Of a stretch of DNA of 8,033 nucleotides, positions 1 through 6,133 are shown in pieces (the stretch's first letter is position 1; each line of letters begins with the position of its first letter). The stretch covers positions 1 through 8,033 of the forward strand of contig JAAWSH010000068.1 of the NCBI GenBank assembly GCA_022801475.1, given 5' to 3'. A program made the translations under genes and the position numbers. The stretch comes from Acutalibacter sp. GTDB taxonomy: Bacteria; Bacillota; Clostridia; Oscillospirales; Acutalibacteraceae. The notes under the pieces are model-generated. The model was not told the DNA's origin. It did not search any database and saw only the letters and a list, made by a program, of their open reading frames with translations.

Positions 1-450
1 TTCCATAATGGCCTGGGCAATGCCCAGACGCTGTCTCATACCAAGCGAGTACTTTCCTACAGCCTTGTACATGCTTTTACTTAGGCCTACTTGGTCCAAT
101 GCCTCCAAAATCTCCTTTTTGCCAATTCTGCCCTTTAACGACGCCAAAGTCTTTAGGTTTCGGTATCCGCTCATGCTGGGAATGAATCCCGGAGTCTCGA
201 TGATAATTCCCAGGCTGTCCGGAAAATCGCAGTCTCTCCCCACCCTTCTGCCATTTACAGTAACCACGCCCTGATCTGGTTGAAGGAACCCACAAATGCA
301 CTTCATCAGCACAGTTTTCCCGCTGCCGTTGTTCCCTACCACGCCTACGATTTCTCCAGGAGAGATGGTCATGCTTATGTCTCTCAGTACCCGTTCCTTT
401 CCAAATGACTTATATACATGTTCTACAAGAATGCCCCCCATCCCTGTCAT
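1..450 (-). CDS. ABC transporter ATP-binding protein, BcrA/LanF-like, C-terminus beyond window
   Basis: This is the ATPase subunit of an ABC exporter, acting at the inner face of the membrane with the two permeases encoded just upstream. The frame is open from the ATG at 450 to the window edge, giving 150 residues. The start has AAGGGAG with 8 nt spacing. Visible motifs are Walker A GNNGSGKT (residues 39-46), an E-loop IIETPGFIPSMSGY in which Glu85 replaces the usual Q-loop Gln, and an ABC signature SLGMRQR (135-141). Walker B and the H-loop lie outside the window. The E-loop with the following PGF..SMSGY.NL pattern is known from BcrA-like and lantibiotic-immunity LanF ATPases. It follows the second permease by 43 nt, so it is probably the last gene of a permease-permease-ATPase unit; bcrAB and lanFEG usually put the ATPase first. 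Six of the nine Arg codons are AGA/AGG. Family call is secure; substrate (peptide antibiotic) is inference. Confidence 0.93.
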   Translation of the reverse strand, partial: MTGMGGILVEHVYKSFGKERVLRDISMTISPGEIVGVVGNNGSGKTVLMKCICGFLQPDQGVVTVNGRRVGRDCDFPDSLGIIIETPGFIPSMSGYRNLKTLASLKGRIGKKEILEALDQVGLSKSMYKAVGKYSLGMRQRLGIAQAIME

Positions 451-493
451 AGTGTGCGCTCCCTTCTGGACAAGTTTTCCTTTTCATAATCTC

Positions 494-1399
494 CTAAAAA
501 TTCCCCGTCTCTTCTGTGCCAGTGAAATGGAAAGAGTAGCTTCTTACCCGCCAAAAAGCCAATAGATATACCGTCAGGCTGGCTATGATAAAAATCAGGT
601 AGGAGTCTGCAAGCCTGGGAAGGTTGTCATAGCCAAAATTGTGCATATAGTAGGTGGCGTGATTTAAAGGGGACAACCAGCCACACAGGATGTTTGCCAC
701 ACCGCCCTGGTATGGATTTAGGCTGAGCCAATCGATGAGAATCTGCGGAGTCAGAAAAAAGCCGAACCCGCTGAACACCACCCCCGCCACCATACCCATC
801 CGCCCCTTCAGAAGATTAAAAAAGAAAATCACCGCTGAAAGTACCAGAGAATAACCTAGAACCAGCAAAAAAATATGGACTGTACAGCGGTATGGAAAAG
901 TCAGCTCCAGTACCTTTACAAAAGCTGGCACTGCGATGCTCTCTCCAATGGAGGAATATCCTAGTATTGCCGCCGTATTACTCCACAGATCTGCCCAGTA
1001 AGCCTGCGCCCCCGCCAGCAAGCAGGTAGAAAGCAGGATAAATCCCACAAAAAGCAGAGTGGCTAGGACCAGATATAGAATTTGTCCCGCCATCCAGCAA
1101 AACCGGCTGATACGCACTAAAAACAGCGGCACTTCGTTGCTCAGGTTAGGTAAGTCGGCAAACAAGAGCAGCAGGCATAGAGAAATAAGCAAAATAGACG
1201 TCGCGTCTCCAAAGGTCCAAATGAAAGGCTCAAATATCTGCAACACCGTGTTTTGCTCCCGGGCAAAATCCACCACCTTGCCTGAAAGAAGAAAACACGC
1301 CACAAACCCCAACCCAAAGGCCAGCCATATCTGGGGGCTGCGCCTCCACCGGCCAAAATTCGTCATGGCCGTAATTCCGATCTGCCGCAGTTTACGCAT
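494..1399 (-). CDS. ABC-2-type membrane permease, 301 aa
   Basis: An integral membrane protein that probably forms one half of the exporter channel energised by the following ATPase. I see about six hydrophobic segments (roughly residues 24-40, 65-80, 105-128, 173-195, 203-225, 265-283). A conserved-looking cytoplasmic stretch after the second segment (LLLFADLPNLSNE..LFLVRISR, residues 77-99) resembles the F-x-D-x-P...R-x-x-R region of BcrB/LanG-like permeases in Clostridia; this is recalled family knowledge. The ATG at 1399 has AGGAGG with 7 nt spacing. The gene overlaps the upstream permease by 8 nt (ATGCGTAA), a sign of translational coupling and obligate partnership. By eye the GC content is lower (mid-40s percent in sampled lines) than in the two-component genes. 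It could be annotated simply as a hypothetical membrane protein, but the context makes a permease role likely. Confidence 0.85.
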   Translation of the reverse strand: MRKLRQIGITAMTNFGRWRRSPQIWLAFGLGFVACFLLSGKVVDFAREQNTVLQIFEPFIWTFGDATSILLISLCLLLLFADLPNLSNEVPLFLVRISRFCWMAGQILYLVLATLLFVGFILLSTCLLAGAQAYWADLWSNTAAILGYSSIGESIAVPAFVKVLELTFPYRCTVHIFLLVLGYSLVLSAVIFFFNLLKGRMGMVAGVVFSGFGFFLTPQILIDWLSLNPYQGGVANILCGWLSPLNHATYYMHNFGYDNLPRLADSYLIFIIASLTVYLLAFWRVRSYSFHFTGTEETGNF

Positions 1400-2012
1400 G
1401 TTCCACCCTCCTCTGCAAAATGCTATAGTGCCACAGTCCTAACACCAGAATCATCCCACTAAGTAAGACCATTACGCCCTTGTTGCCCCACACCCAGGTA
1501 TGCTGGGGATTTAACCACTCATAAGGATATAGACAATAAAGGCCCGACCAGTAGCGCTCGCAGATAATTACCAGAAAATAGTAGATCACAAAGCTCCCTC
1601 CATGAGCCAGATATTTGCTATTGGAAAGGGCAGCCAGCACTGCGGCCACTGCTGCCCACACTGCGGATGAGAGAAACAGCAGGCCATAGTCGCTGGGCTG
1701 CCCTTTCTTCACCGCATAGAAAATCCACGCAGACAAAACCTCCACACCTCCACCAGAAATTCCGCAGGCCAAAAACTTTCCCCAAATATACCCCCGCATA
1801 CTGCCACGTACCAGCGCAAGTTTGAAAAAACCACCCTTATACTCATCCAGCCAGCCGCAGGCATACGGCAAGGTACAGATAATGGGTACCGTCATTTTAT
1901 AGAGGATTGAATCTATCCCCTGAGACCAAAGTACAATGAACTGTAGCATCGCCCCCAGGAGAAAGCGAAAGGAAAACACCGCACGTCGTAGGTCTGTTTC
2001 AAAACTGTTCAT
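1392..2012 (-). CDS. ABC-2-type membrane permease, 206 aa
   Basis: A small polytopic membrane protein, probably the other half of the exporter. Hydrophobic segments lie near residues 13-30, 35-53, 78-100, 108-131, 139-152 and 178-196. The loop LPYACGWLDEYKGGF...RGSMRGYIWGKF (48-80) fits the P..x..E/DxxxG....R.....Y...K pattern of ABC-2-like permeases of peptide-antibiotic exporters, and YPYEWLNP (162-169) is also typical of them. The frame is open back to a TTG at 2078, but I place the start at the ATG at 2012. It is preceded by GGTGA (2017-2021), and MNSFETDLRRAVFSFRF is a typical N-terminus for this type. The upstream TTG/ATG codons (2078, 2075) have no ribosome binding site and lie inside a repeated promoter-like element. 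It overlaps the next permease by 8 nt. Exact substrate unknown. Confidence 0.85.
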   Translation of the reverse strand: MNSFETDLRRAVFSFRFLLGAMLQFIVLWSQGIDSILYKMTVPIICTLPYACGWLDEYKGGFFKLALVRGSMRGYIWGKFLACGISGGGVEVLSAWIFYAVKKGQPSDYGLLFLSSAVWAAVAAVLAALSNSKYLAHGGSFVIYYFLVIICERYWSGLYCLYPYEWLNPQHTWVWGNKGVMVLLSGMILVLGLWHYSILQRRVEHA

Positions 2013-2016
2013 TACA

Positions 2017-2021
2017 TCACC
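2017..2021 (-). promoter_or_regulatory. Ribosome binding site deciding the 206-aa permease start
   Basis: The minus strand reads GGTGA, then TGTA, then the ATG at 2012. It pairs with the 5' side of the anti-Shine-Dalgarno sequence, so the short 4-nt gap is acceptable. No comparable site precedes the upstream TTG (2078) or ATG (2075) codons in the same frame, so it supports the shorter protein. Confidence 0.55.
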
Positions 2022-2048
2022 AAAAAAGACGCCAAACTTAGGGTTACG

Positions 2049-2078
2049 CCCATAGTTTAGCATCTTTTGTCTCATCAA
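2049..2078 (-). promoter_or_regulatory. Possible regulated promoter of the permease-ATPase unit
   Basis: On the minus strand a -35-like TTGATG (2078-2073) is followed after 18 nt by TATGGG (2054-2049), a poor -10 with 3 of 6 consensus bases. The TTGATG is identical to, and identically flanked as, the -35 of the well-formed lipoprotein promoter at 5942-5971. A strong upstream element with a weak -10 fits a promoter that depends on an activator. No terminator is visible in the 102 nt between the kinase stop and the permease start, so read-through from the two-component genes is also possible. The -10 assignment is uncertain. Confidence 0.4.
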
Positions 2079-2108
2079 GTATTCAGGAAACTATCATCAA
2101 AATGTAAA
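2073..2108 (-). repeat. Composite element copy B (TTTACAT-N16-TGAATACTTGATG), upstream of the ABC genes
   Basis: The minus strand reads TTTACAT (2108-2102), 16 nt, then TGAATACTTGATG (2085-2073). The same two blocks with the same 16-nt gap occur upstream of the lipoprotein gene at 5966-6001, while the spacer sequence differs. A 7-mer plus a 13-mer conserved at fixed spacing is unlikely to be chance. It most simply marks a shared regulator site plus -35 region. The encoded OmpR-family regulator is the obvious candidate; that link is inference. Confidence 0.6.
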
Positions 2109-2114
2109 TTTGTG

Positions 2115-3482
2115 CTATATCCCTTTCTCTTTCTGTTTCATCAATGCCCTTGTTCCCTGCCCGGGTTCGCTCTCTATTTCTAGACACATGTCATGCCGGC
2201 GCAGAATCGCCTCTGTTAGCGCCAAACCCAGCCCGGCCCCACCGTTTTTCCGGCTGCGAGACTTGTCCACCATATAAAAGGGCTCTGTCAGCCGCCCCAG
2301 CTCCTCTTGGGGAATCCCCCGGCCTTGGTCTTCCACCACGATGGTCCCCTCCTGGGCATACATCCGCACCTGGTTCCCCGGGGCGCTGGCCTTTACAGCA
2401 TTGTCTACCAGGTTGATCACTGCCTCGGTCATCAGGTCCCGGTCGCCCTTTATCTCTCCGGGACAAGCTTCCATAATCAGTTCTACCCCCTTGCTTTCAG
2501 CCTGTGGCAGGCAAGCCCGGCGGGCCTCCCCTAAAAGCTCCTGCAACGTTACCAGCTCCAGGTCCAGCTCTGTATCCAAATCCAGCTCCAGTAGGCGCAG
2601 CATCTTTTTAGAAAGCCGGTCCAGCCGCTGGCTCTCCCGGTAAATATAGTTCAGGGCTAGGTCCCGGTCCTCCTCATTCAGCTTTACCCTCCGCAAGGTT
2701 TGAGCATAGCCGGAAATAGCTGTCAGCGGGGTTTTCAGCTCGTGGGTTAGGCTGCCCATAAAAAGCGTCTTTTTCTCTTCGCTCTCCTCCACCTGGGCAA
2801 TGTGTTCTTCCACCGCCTGGGCCATTTTATTAAAGTCCTGCCCCAGCTGGCCGATTTCATCGCCGCGTCCCTCTACTACCCGTATCCCGTAGGCCCCGGC
2901 CGCGATGGACCTAGCCCCCTGGGACAGCTGCCCCAGATGCCGCAGAGAGCGGCGCAGCATCAGCCACAAGAGTAAAATAGCCCCCGCCACCGTAACCAGG
3001 GAGATCAGCGCCATGCGGCCCGCCATGGCGTACAGGTCCAGGTAGGCGTCCGTAATGTCGCTGATGTGCAGCAGGGTCAGGCCGCTTTCGTGGGTATGAG
3101 AAAAGACCAGCAGCCGCCGGCCCCCGTAAAAGTAGCGGGAACCCGCTACCCCCAGAGGCGTCCGTACTTCCTCCCTTAAGGGGATCTGAGCCGGGTCCAG
3201 TATGGTCTGGTTGTAAACCGCCCGGCCGTCCTCCAGCAGAATGCTGTAGTCATCATTTTGAGATTTTAGGTAATACCCGGCGATGTTGGCGTCGAAGCCC
3301 CTGACATTCTCGCTGTAGGCTTCAAATCCCCGAAAGACCTCCTGGGCCTCTTGAGCCGCGCCCAGTGCGGCCTGGTCCATGCCGCTTTGAAAGTACATCC
3401 GAAAAATCAGCCCCTCACTAAAAAGTGTGGCCAGCAGAATCACCCCGCCGGAAATCAGCGAGAGTCTTGTCCGCAGCTTCAT
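2115..3482 (-). CDS. Sensor histidine kinase (HAMP-HisKA-HATPase), 455 aa
   Basis: A membrane sensor kinase that should autophosphorylate on His and pass the phosphate to the regulator encoded just upstream. Domains in order: TM1 (about 7-27), an extracytoplasmic sensing region of about 125 residues (28-151), TM2 (about 152-176), HAMP (177-228), HisKA with SLTHELKTP (phospho-acceptor His247), and HATPase_c with N-box INLVDNA (356-362), G1 DQGRGI (385-390), F-box PFYMVDKSR (401-409) and G2 GAGLGLAL (415-422). All key residues are present and the length is normal for the class. The start at 3482 has GAGGGGGG with about 7 nt spacing. It lies 15 nt after the regulator stop, so the two are co-transcribed. 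The sensing region is not the short-loop BceS type that senses through a transporter, so the kinase probably reads its ligand directly or through the neighbouring lipoprotein. The signal is unknown. Confidence 0.95.
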   Translation of the reverse strand: MKLRTRLSLISGGVILLATLFSEGLIFRMYFQSGMDQAALGAAQEAQEVFRGFEAYSENVRGFDANIAGYYLKSQNDDYSILLEDGRAVYNQTILDPAQIPLREEVRTPLGVAGSRYFYGGRRLLVFSHTHESGLTLLHISDITDAYLDLYAMAGRMALISLVTVAGAILLLWLMLRRSLRHLGQLSQGARSIAAGAYGIRVVEGRGDEIGQLGQDFNKMAQAVEEHIAQVEESEEKKTLFMGSLTHELKTPLTAISGYAQTLRRVKLNEEDRDLALNYIYRESQRLDRLSKKMLRLLELDLDTELDLELVTLQELLGEARRACLPQAESKGVELIMEACPGEIKGDRDLMTEAVINLVDNAVKASAPGNQVRMYAQEGTIVVEDQGRGIPQEELGRLTEPFYMVDKSRSRKNGGAGLGLALTEAILRRHDMCLEIESEPGQGTRALMKQKEKGI

Positions 3483-3497
3483 GTGGACGCCCCCCTC

Positions 3498-4160
3498 TCA
3501 GCGGTCTTCCAGCCGGTAGCCCAGCTTGGGCACGGTTTTGATGGTGTCTTGCAGGCCCAGCTTTTTTCTCAGCTGGCCAATGTGCACGTCCACGGTGCGG
3601 GTCTCTCCCAAATAGTCGGAGCCCCACACCAGACCGATCAGGTCCTCCCGGGAGATGGCCGCGTTTTTGTTTTTGGCCAGCGCTACCAGCAGGTCGAACT
3701 CCATGGGCTTCAGGGGCACTTCTGCTCCGGCCTTACGCACTCGGTGCTCTTCCAGGCTAATCTCCAGGTCCAGCACCCGAATGACCCCGCTGTTTGGCTG
3801 ATGCCGGGCCATCACCTTGTCCATGCGTACCAGCAACTCCAGCACCTGGAAGGGCTTGACCATATAGTCCTCGGCCCCGCCGGTTAGGCCAGTGAGCTTG
3901 GCGTTCAGGTCGTCCCGGGCGGTCAGCATAATGGCCGGCACGCCATAGGGCTTTAGGGCCGCCAACACCTCAAAGCCGCTTTTGCCGGGCAGCATCACGT
4001 CCAGCAGGGCCAGGTCGTAGGCGTGGTCGGTGGGCAGAGAGCGCTCTACCGCCAGGCCGTCGCTAAACACCACAGGCTCCATGCCGACCGCCCGCAGGTT
4101 CATGGCGATCATGCTGGCAATAGCCTCTTCGTCCTCTACCACTAGAATGCGTTTGGGCAT
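3498..4160 (-). CDS. OmpR/PhoB-family response regulator, 220 aa
   Basis: A DNA-binding response regulator, partner of the kinase encoded next. The receiver domain (about 2-116) has the acidic pair Asp10/Glu11, phospho-acceptor Asp54 (LALLDVMLPGKSG), Thr80 (IMLTARDD), Tyr99 and Lys102 (VKPF). The winged-helix effector domain (about 125-218) has the recognition helix region RTVDVHIGQLRKKL (188-201) and ends in the usual GYRLE wing. Length and layout are standard and every catalytic residue is present. The ATG at 4160 has AAGGGAG with 7 nt spacing. It follows the lipoprotein gene by 73 nt, with a weak hairpin between. Regulators of this class bind direct repeats of about 7 bp in 11-bp phase. 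Such a pair (TTTACAT twice, 11 bp apart) sits upstream of the lipoprotein gene, so autoregulation of the whole unit is likely but unproven. Confidence 0.96.
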   Translation of the reverse strand: MPKRILVVEDEEAIASMIAMNLRAVGMEPVVFSDGLAVERSLPTDHAYDLALLDVMLPGKSGFEVLAALKPYGVPAIMLTARDDLNAKLTGLTGGAEDYMVKPFQVLELLVRMDKVMARHQPNSGVIRVLDLEISLEEHRVRKAGAEVPLKPMEFDLLVALAKNKNAAISREDLIGLVWGSDYLGETRTVDVHIGQLRKKLGLQDTIKTVPKLGYRLEDR

Positions 4161-4189
4161 AGATAGACTCCCTTTCTGAAAAACAGGCG

Positions 4190-4215
4190 CAGAGCCCGCA
4201 AAAAAACAGGCTCTG
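4190..4215 (-). terminator. Weak hairpin between lipoprotein and regulator genes, possible partial terminator
   Basis: A 7-bp perfect stem CAGAGCC/GGCTCTG (4215-4209 with 4196-4190) encloses a 12-nt loop. On the minus strand it is followed by CGCCTG and then five T. The large loop and the displaced T-run make it a poor intrinsic terminator. It may act as an attenuator or an mRNA processing site that sets lipoprotein levels above regulator levels. It ends 29 nt before the regulator start codon. Confidence 0.3.
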
Positions 4216-4233
4216 GCTGTATTCTTATTTTTT

Positions 4234-5916
4234 CTAATACCCCAAATTCGGGTCGATAATGGACCCGTCTATGGCGTTGATGGCCAGCAGGACGCCGTTT
4301 CGGGTAAAAGCCAGATGCTCTTCGCTATAGCTGGAACAGCTGCCCTCAAAGCTCCATACCGGCACCACCAGGCCGCTGTCAAACCGATCCTTCTCGCTGA
4401 TCCGGGAGTAGCTGAGCCGCACCTTATCCACCTTGGCCGCATTCTGGTAGTCCTTGCTGGCCAGCTTCACCGGCAGCATCTGCTCAAAGGTCTCCTTTAT
4501 CTGGTCAAAAGGCATCAGGGCCGCGCCCTCTACCACGGTCTCGGTAATTTCTACCGGCGCGTTGTAGGCAAAGCCCACAATGCCGCTGTCGTTCACCCGC
4601 AGCTCCACACATTCACCGGGCCACATCTGCTTATTATGGCCGCCGTTTTGGTCCCAGCTCTCGCCGAACTTCTCCCCACTGGACTGGGTCAGCAGGACCC
4701 CGTCCAGCTCCCGGCAATAGCGGAGGATGTAGTAGATCCCATAGGGAGTGCCGCCCTGCTCCGTTTCCATCAACCGGGCCGGAATGGTCAGCTCTGTAAA
4801 AAGCCCTCCCTCCGCATAGGCGAAGTCTGCCAGGCCCACCTTTTCTAAAAAGGCCTCCGCCTGGGCCTGGGCCTCCGCCTGGGTCAGGTTGGCGGTCCAG
4901 CCGGGATTTGGGACAAAGGCCATGTCCTGGCTGATGGCATAGCCGCCTGTAAGCACCTGGCCCGGCAGGCCCTTCTCCCGCCAAAAGGCCTCTACGTCCT
5001 GAACCTCAAACTCAAAGCTGGACCTCTGGTCCTCCAGCGGCTCCGCGCCCAGGGGGGTCCAATTCGGCAGCACGCCGCCGGTGCTGGCATACCCCAGGGT
5101 GCTGGCCGTGTACTCCAGCTTGTTGCCGTAGTCGGCATTGTTCTGTACGTAGAGGGTCCCGTAGTTCCCGTCGCCGCTATCGGTGATGCCAAAGTACACC
5201 TGGCCGTCCGGGTTCAGCTGGTACTGCCAGCTGTAGTATTCATCCTCTGGGTCCTGGCTGTACTGCTCCTCTACGCTTTTCAGCTGGCCGTCAAAAGGGA
5301 AATCCGTCACGTCCAGGGCGGCCGGGGCGGTCTCGTATTGTTCCTGTAGCTGGTTTATCATGCCCTGAAAGCTCTCCCGGGTCTGCCGGACCGACTCCTC
5401 AATCTCCTCCTGGGTGCTGCCGTTTTCGGCCATAACCTCCCGGTTAAAGGCCTCTTCTTCCTCCATATCCCGGCGCAGGCTGGCGATTTCCCTCTCGATA
5501 TCCGCCTGGGTGGACACCCGCAGGGTTCGGCCGTCATACAGGAGCTGGTCCCCCAGCAGCGCTTTGCGCACCCTATCGATAAAGCCCTGGTCCAGCTTCT
5601 TCTGCTGAACCCGGTAGATGCTCAGCTTCTCCACCTGGGGCACCTCTACCTGGGCGTCTACCTGTGCCTTAATCCCCAGGCTCTCGCTGTCCAGGTTGAC
5701 CTGGTAACTCTCGTAGTTTTGGCTCACCTCTTGGGCAATGTCCCCCGCCTGGGCCTTCTCCTGGTCCGGGGCGGCGGCCTGGCTGATGAGCTTATCCATG
5801 TCCTTGTGGGCCACAATACTACCTTCCGGGTTCTCCTGACACGCCGCTAAAGAGATAGCCAGTCCAGCGCACAGTATTAGAGCTATGGCGCGTTTTCCAC
5901 TATTCTGAATCTTCAT
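4234..5916 (-). CDS. Lipoprotein of unknown function (possibly DUF6034-like), 560 aa
   Basis: An exported, membrane-anchored lipoprotein: basic N-terminus, hydrophobic core (10-22) and lipobox LAAC with lipidated Cys26. After a short linker comes a mixed region (80-130, with VEVPQVEKLSIYRV). A charged helical or coiled-coil stretch (about 136-196) follows, then a Tyr/Gly-rich beta-like region (225-285) and a C-terminal region ending in VPVWSFEG...LLAINAIDGSIID (518-555). That last pattern recalls uncharacterised clostridial lipoproteins (I think DUF6034) and, more distantly, the PepSY/YycI-like folds of two-component accessory proteins; I cannot confirm either. The start at 5916 is set by AGGAGG (5923-5928, 6 nt away) and the signal peptide; an in-frame ATG at 5955 lies upstream of the likely transcript start. 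As first gene of the regulator-kinase unit it may modulate or present ligand to the kinase, or sequester an antimicrobial like LanI proteins. Its exact role is unknown. Confidence 0.9.
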   Translation of the reverse strand: MKIQNSGKRAIALILCAGLAISLAACQENPEGSIVAHKDMDKLISQAAAPDQEKAQAGDIAQEVSQNYESYQVNLDSESLGIKAQVDAQVEVPQVEKLSIYRVQQKKLDQGFIDRVRKALLGDQLLYDGRTLRVSTQADIEREIASLRRDMEEEEAFNREVMAENGSTQEEIEESVRQTRESFQGMINQLQEQYETAPAALDVTDFPFDGQLKSVEEQYSQDPEDEYYSWQYQLNPDGQVYFGITDSGDGNYGTLYVQNNADYGNKLEYTASTLGYASTGGVLPNWTPLGAEPLEDQRSSFEFEVQDVEAFWREKGLPGQVLTGGYAISQDMAFVPNPGWTANLTQAEAQAQAEAFLEKVGLADFAYAEGGLFTELTIPARLMETEQGGTPYGIYYILRYCRELDGVLLTQSSGEKFGESWDQNGGHNKQMWPGECVELRVNDSGIVGFAYNAPVEITETVVEGAALMPFDQIKETFEQMLPVKLASKDYQNAAKVDKVRLSYSRISEKDRFDSGLVVPVWSFEGSCSSYSEEHLAFTRNGVLLAINAIDGSIIDPNLGY

Positions 5917-5922
5917 ACTAGG

Positions 5923-5928
5923 CCTCCT
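5923..5928 (-). promoter_or_regulatory. Strong ribosome binding site of the lipoprotein gene
   Basis: The minus strand reads AGGAGG followed by 6 nt and the ATG at 5916. It fixes the start and excludes the in-frame ATG at 5955, which lies upstream of the likely transcription start. Confidence 0.9.
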
Positions 5929-5941
5929 GTTTATTCCTTTT

Positions 5942-5971
5942 ATTGTAGCATACAACAGAGCCCCGCATCAA
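5942..5971 (-). promoter_or_regulatory. Sigma-A-type promoter of the lipoprotein-regulator-kinase unit
   Basis: On the minus strand the -35 is TTGATG (5971-5966), the spacer is 18 nt, and the -10 is TACAAT (5947-5942). The -10 is extended by an upstream TGC (TGCTACAAT). The transcript would start near 5935, leaving a leader of roughly 18 nt that contains the AGGAGG site. The -35 is part of a repeated block shared with the region upstream of the ABC genes. Confidence 0.8.
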
Positions 5972-6001
5972 GTATTCATGAGGATGTAAATATTATGTAA
6001 A
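5966..6001 (-). repeat. Composite element copy A with tandem TTTACAT boxes, candidate regulator operator
   Basis: The minus strand reads TTTACAT (6001-5995), AATA, TTTACAT (5990-5984), then TGAATACTTGATG (5978-5966), whose end is the -35. The two TTTACAT boxes are 11 bp apart, one helical turn, as in OmpR/PhoB-family operators; the half-site resembles the TTAACA-like repeats bound by Bacillus PhoP. They sit around -49 to -66 of the predicted start, a normal activator position. The outer box and the 13-mer recur at 2073-2108 with the same 16-nt gap. The binding partner is inferred. Confidence 0.6.
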
Positions 6002-6049
6002 ACCCGCTTACCAATCACGATCTGTTTTAGACAGCGCTATGCCACAAAA

Positions 6050-6101
6050 TATCTAAACATTGTAAAATTCCAAGTGGTTTTTTAGGGTACCTATCTAAAC
6101 A
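6050..6101. repeat. Direct repeat TATCTAAACA, two copies in the divergent intergenic region
   Basis: The 10-mer TATCTAAACA occurs at 6050-6059 and 6092-6101, 42 bp apart (four helical turns). A related inverted form, TGTTTTAGACA, lies at 6023-6033. They occupy the AT-rich middle of the 342-nt region 5917-6258, between the two divergent promoters. They could be sites for a further regulator; no function can be assigned. I see no small gene or RNA gene in this middle part. Confidence 0.45.
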
Positions 6102-6111
6102 ACTCAAATTC

Positions 6112-6126
6112 ATGACTTTTAGTCAT
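6112..6126. promoter_or_regulatory. Operator-like palindrome O1 upstream of the exporter promoter
   Basis: ATGACT-TTT-AGTCAT has perfect 6-bp arms around a 3-bp centre. It ends 7 bp before the -35 of the exporter promoter. It differs from O2 (6177-6191) only at one central base. Size and symmetry fit a dimeric repressor, TetR-type or similar. Confidence 0.8.
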
Positions 6127-6133
6127 TTTTGTA

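Noticed and set aside
2079..2114. A terminator after the kinase gene
   Set aside because: The 36 nt hold no stem followed by a T-run; the sequence is better explained by the repeated promoter element.
3351..3887. A 178-codon plus-strand open frame opposite the regulator and kinase genes
   Set aside because: It is antisense to two genes with complete catalytic motifs, has no ribosome binding site or recognisable protein features, and long antisense frames are expected in this GC-rich stretch.
4315..4848. A 177-codon plus-strand open frame opposite the lipoprotein gene
   Set aside because: The opposite strand encodes a protein with signal peptide, lipobox, promoter and ribosome binding site. 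The plus-strand frame has none of these.
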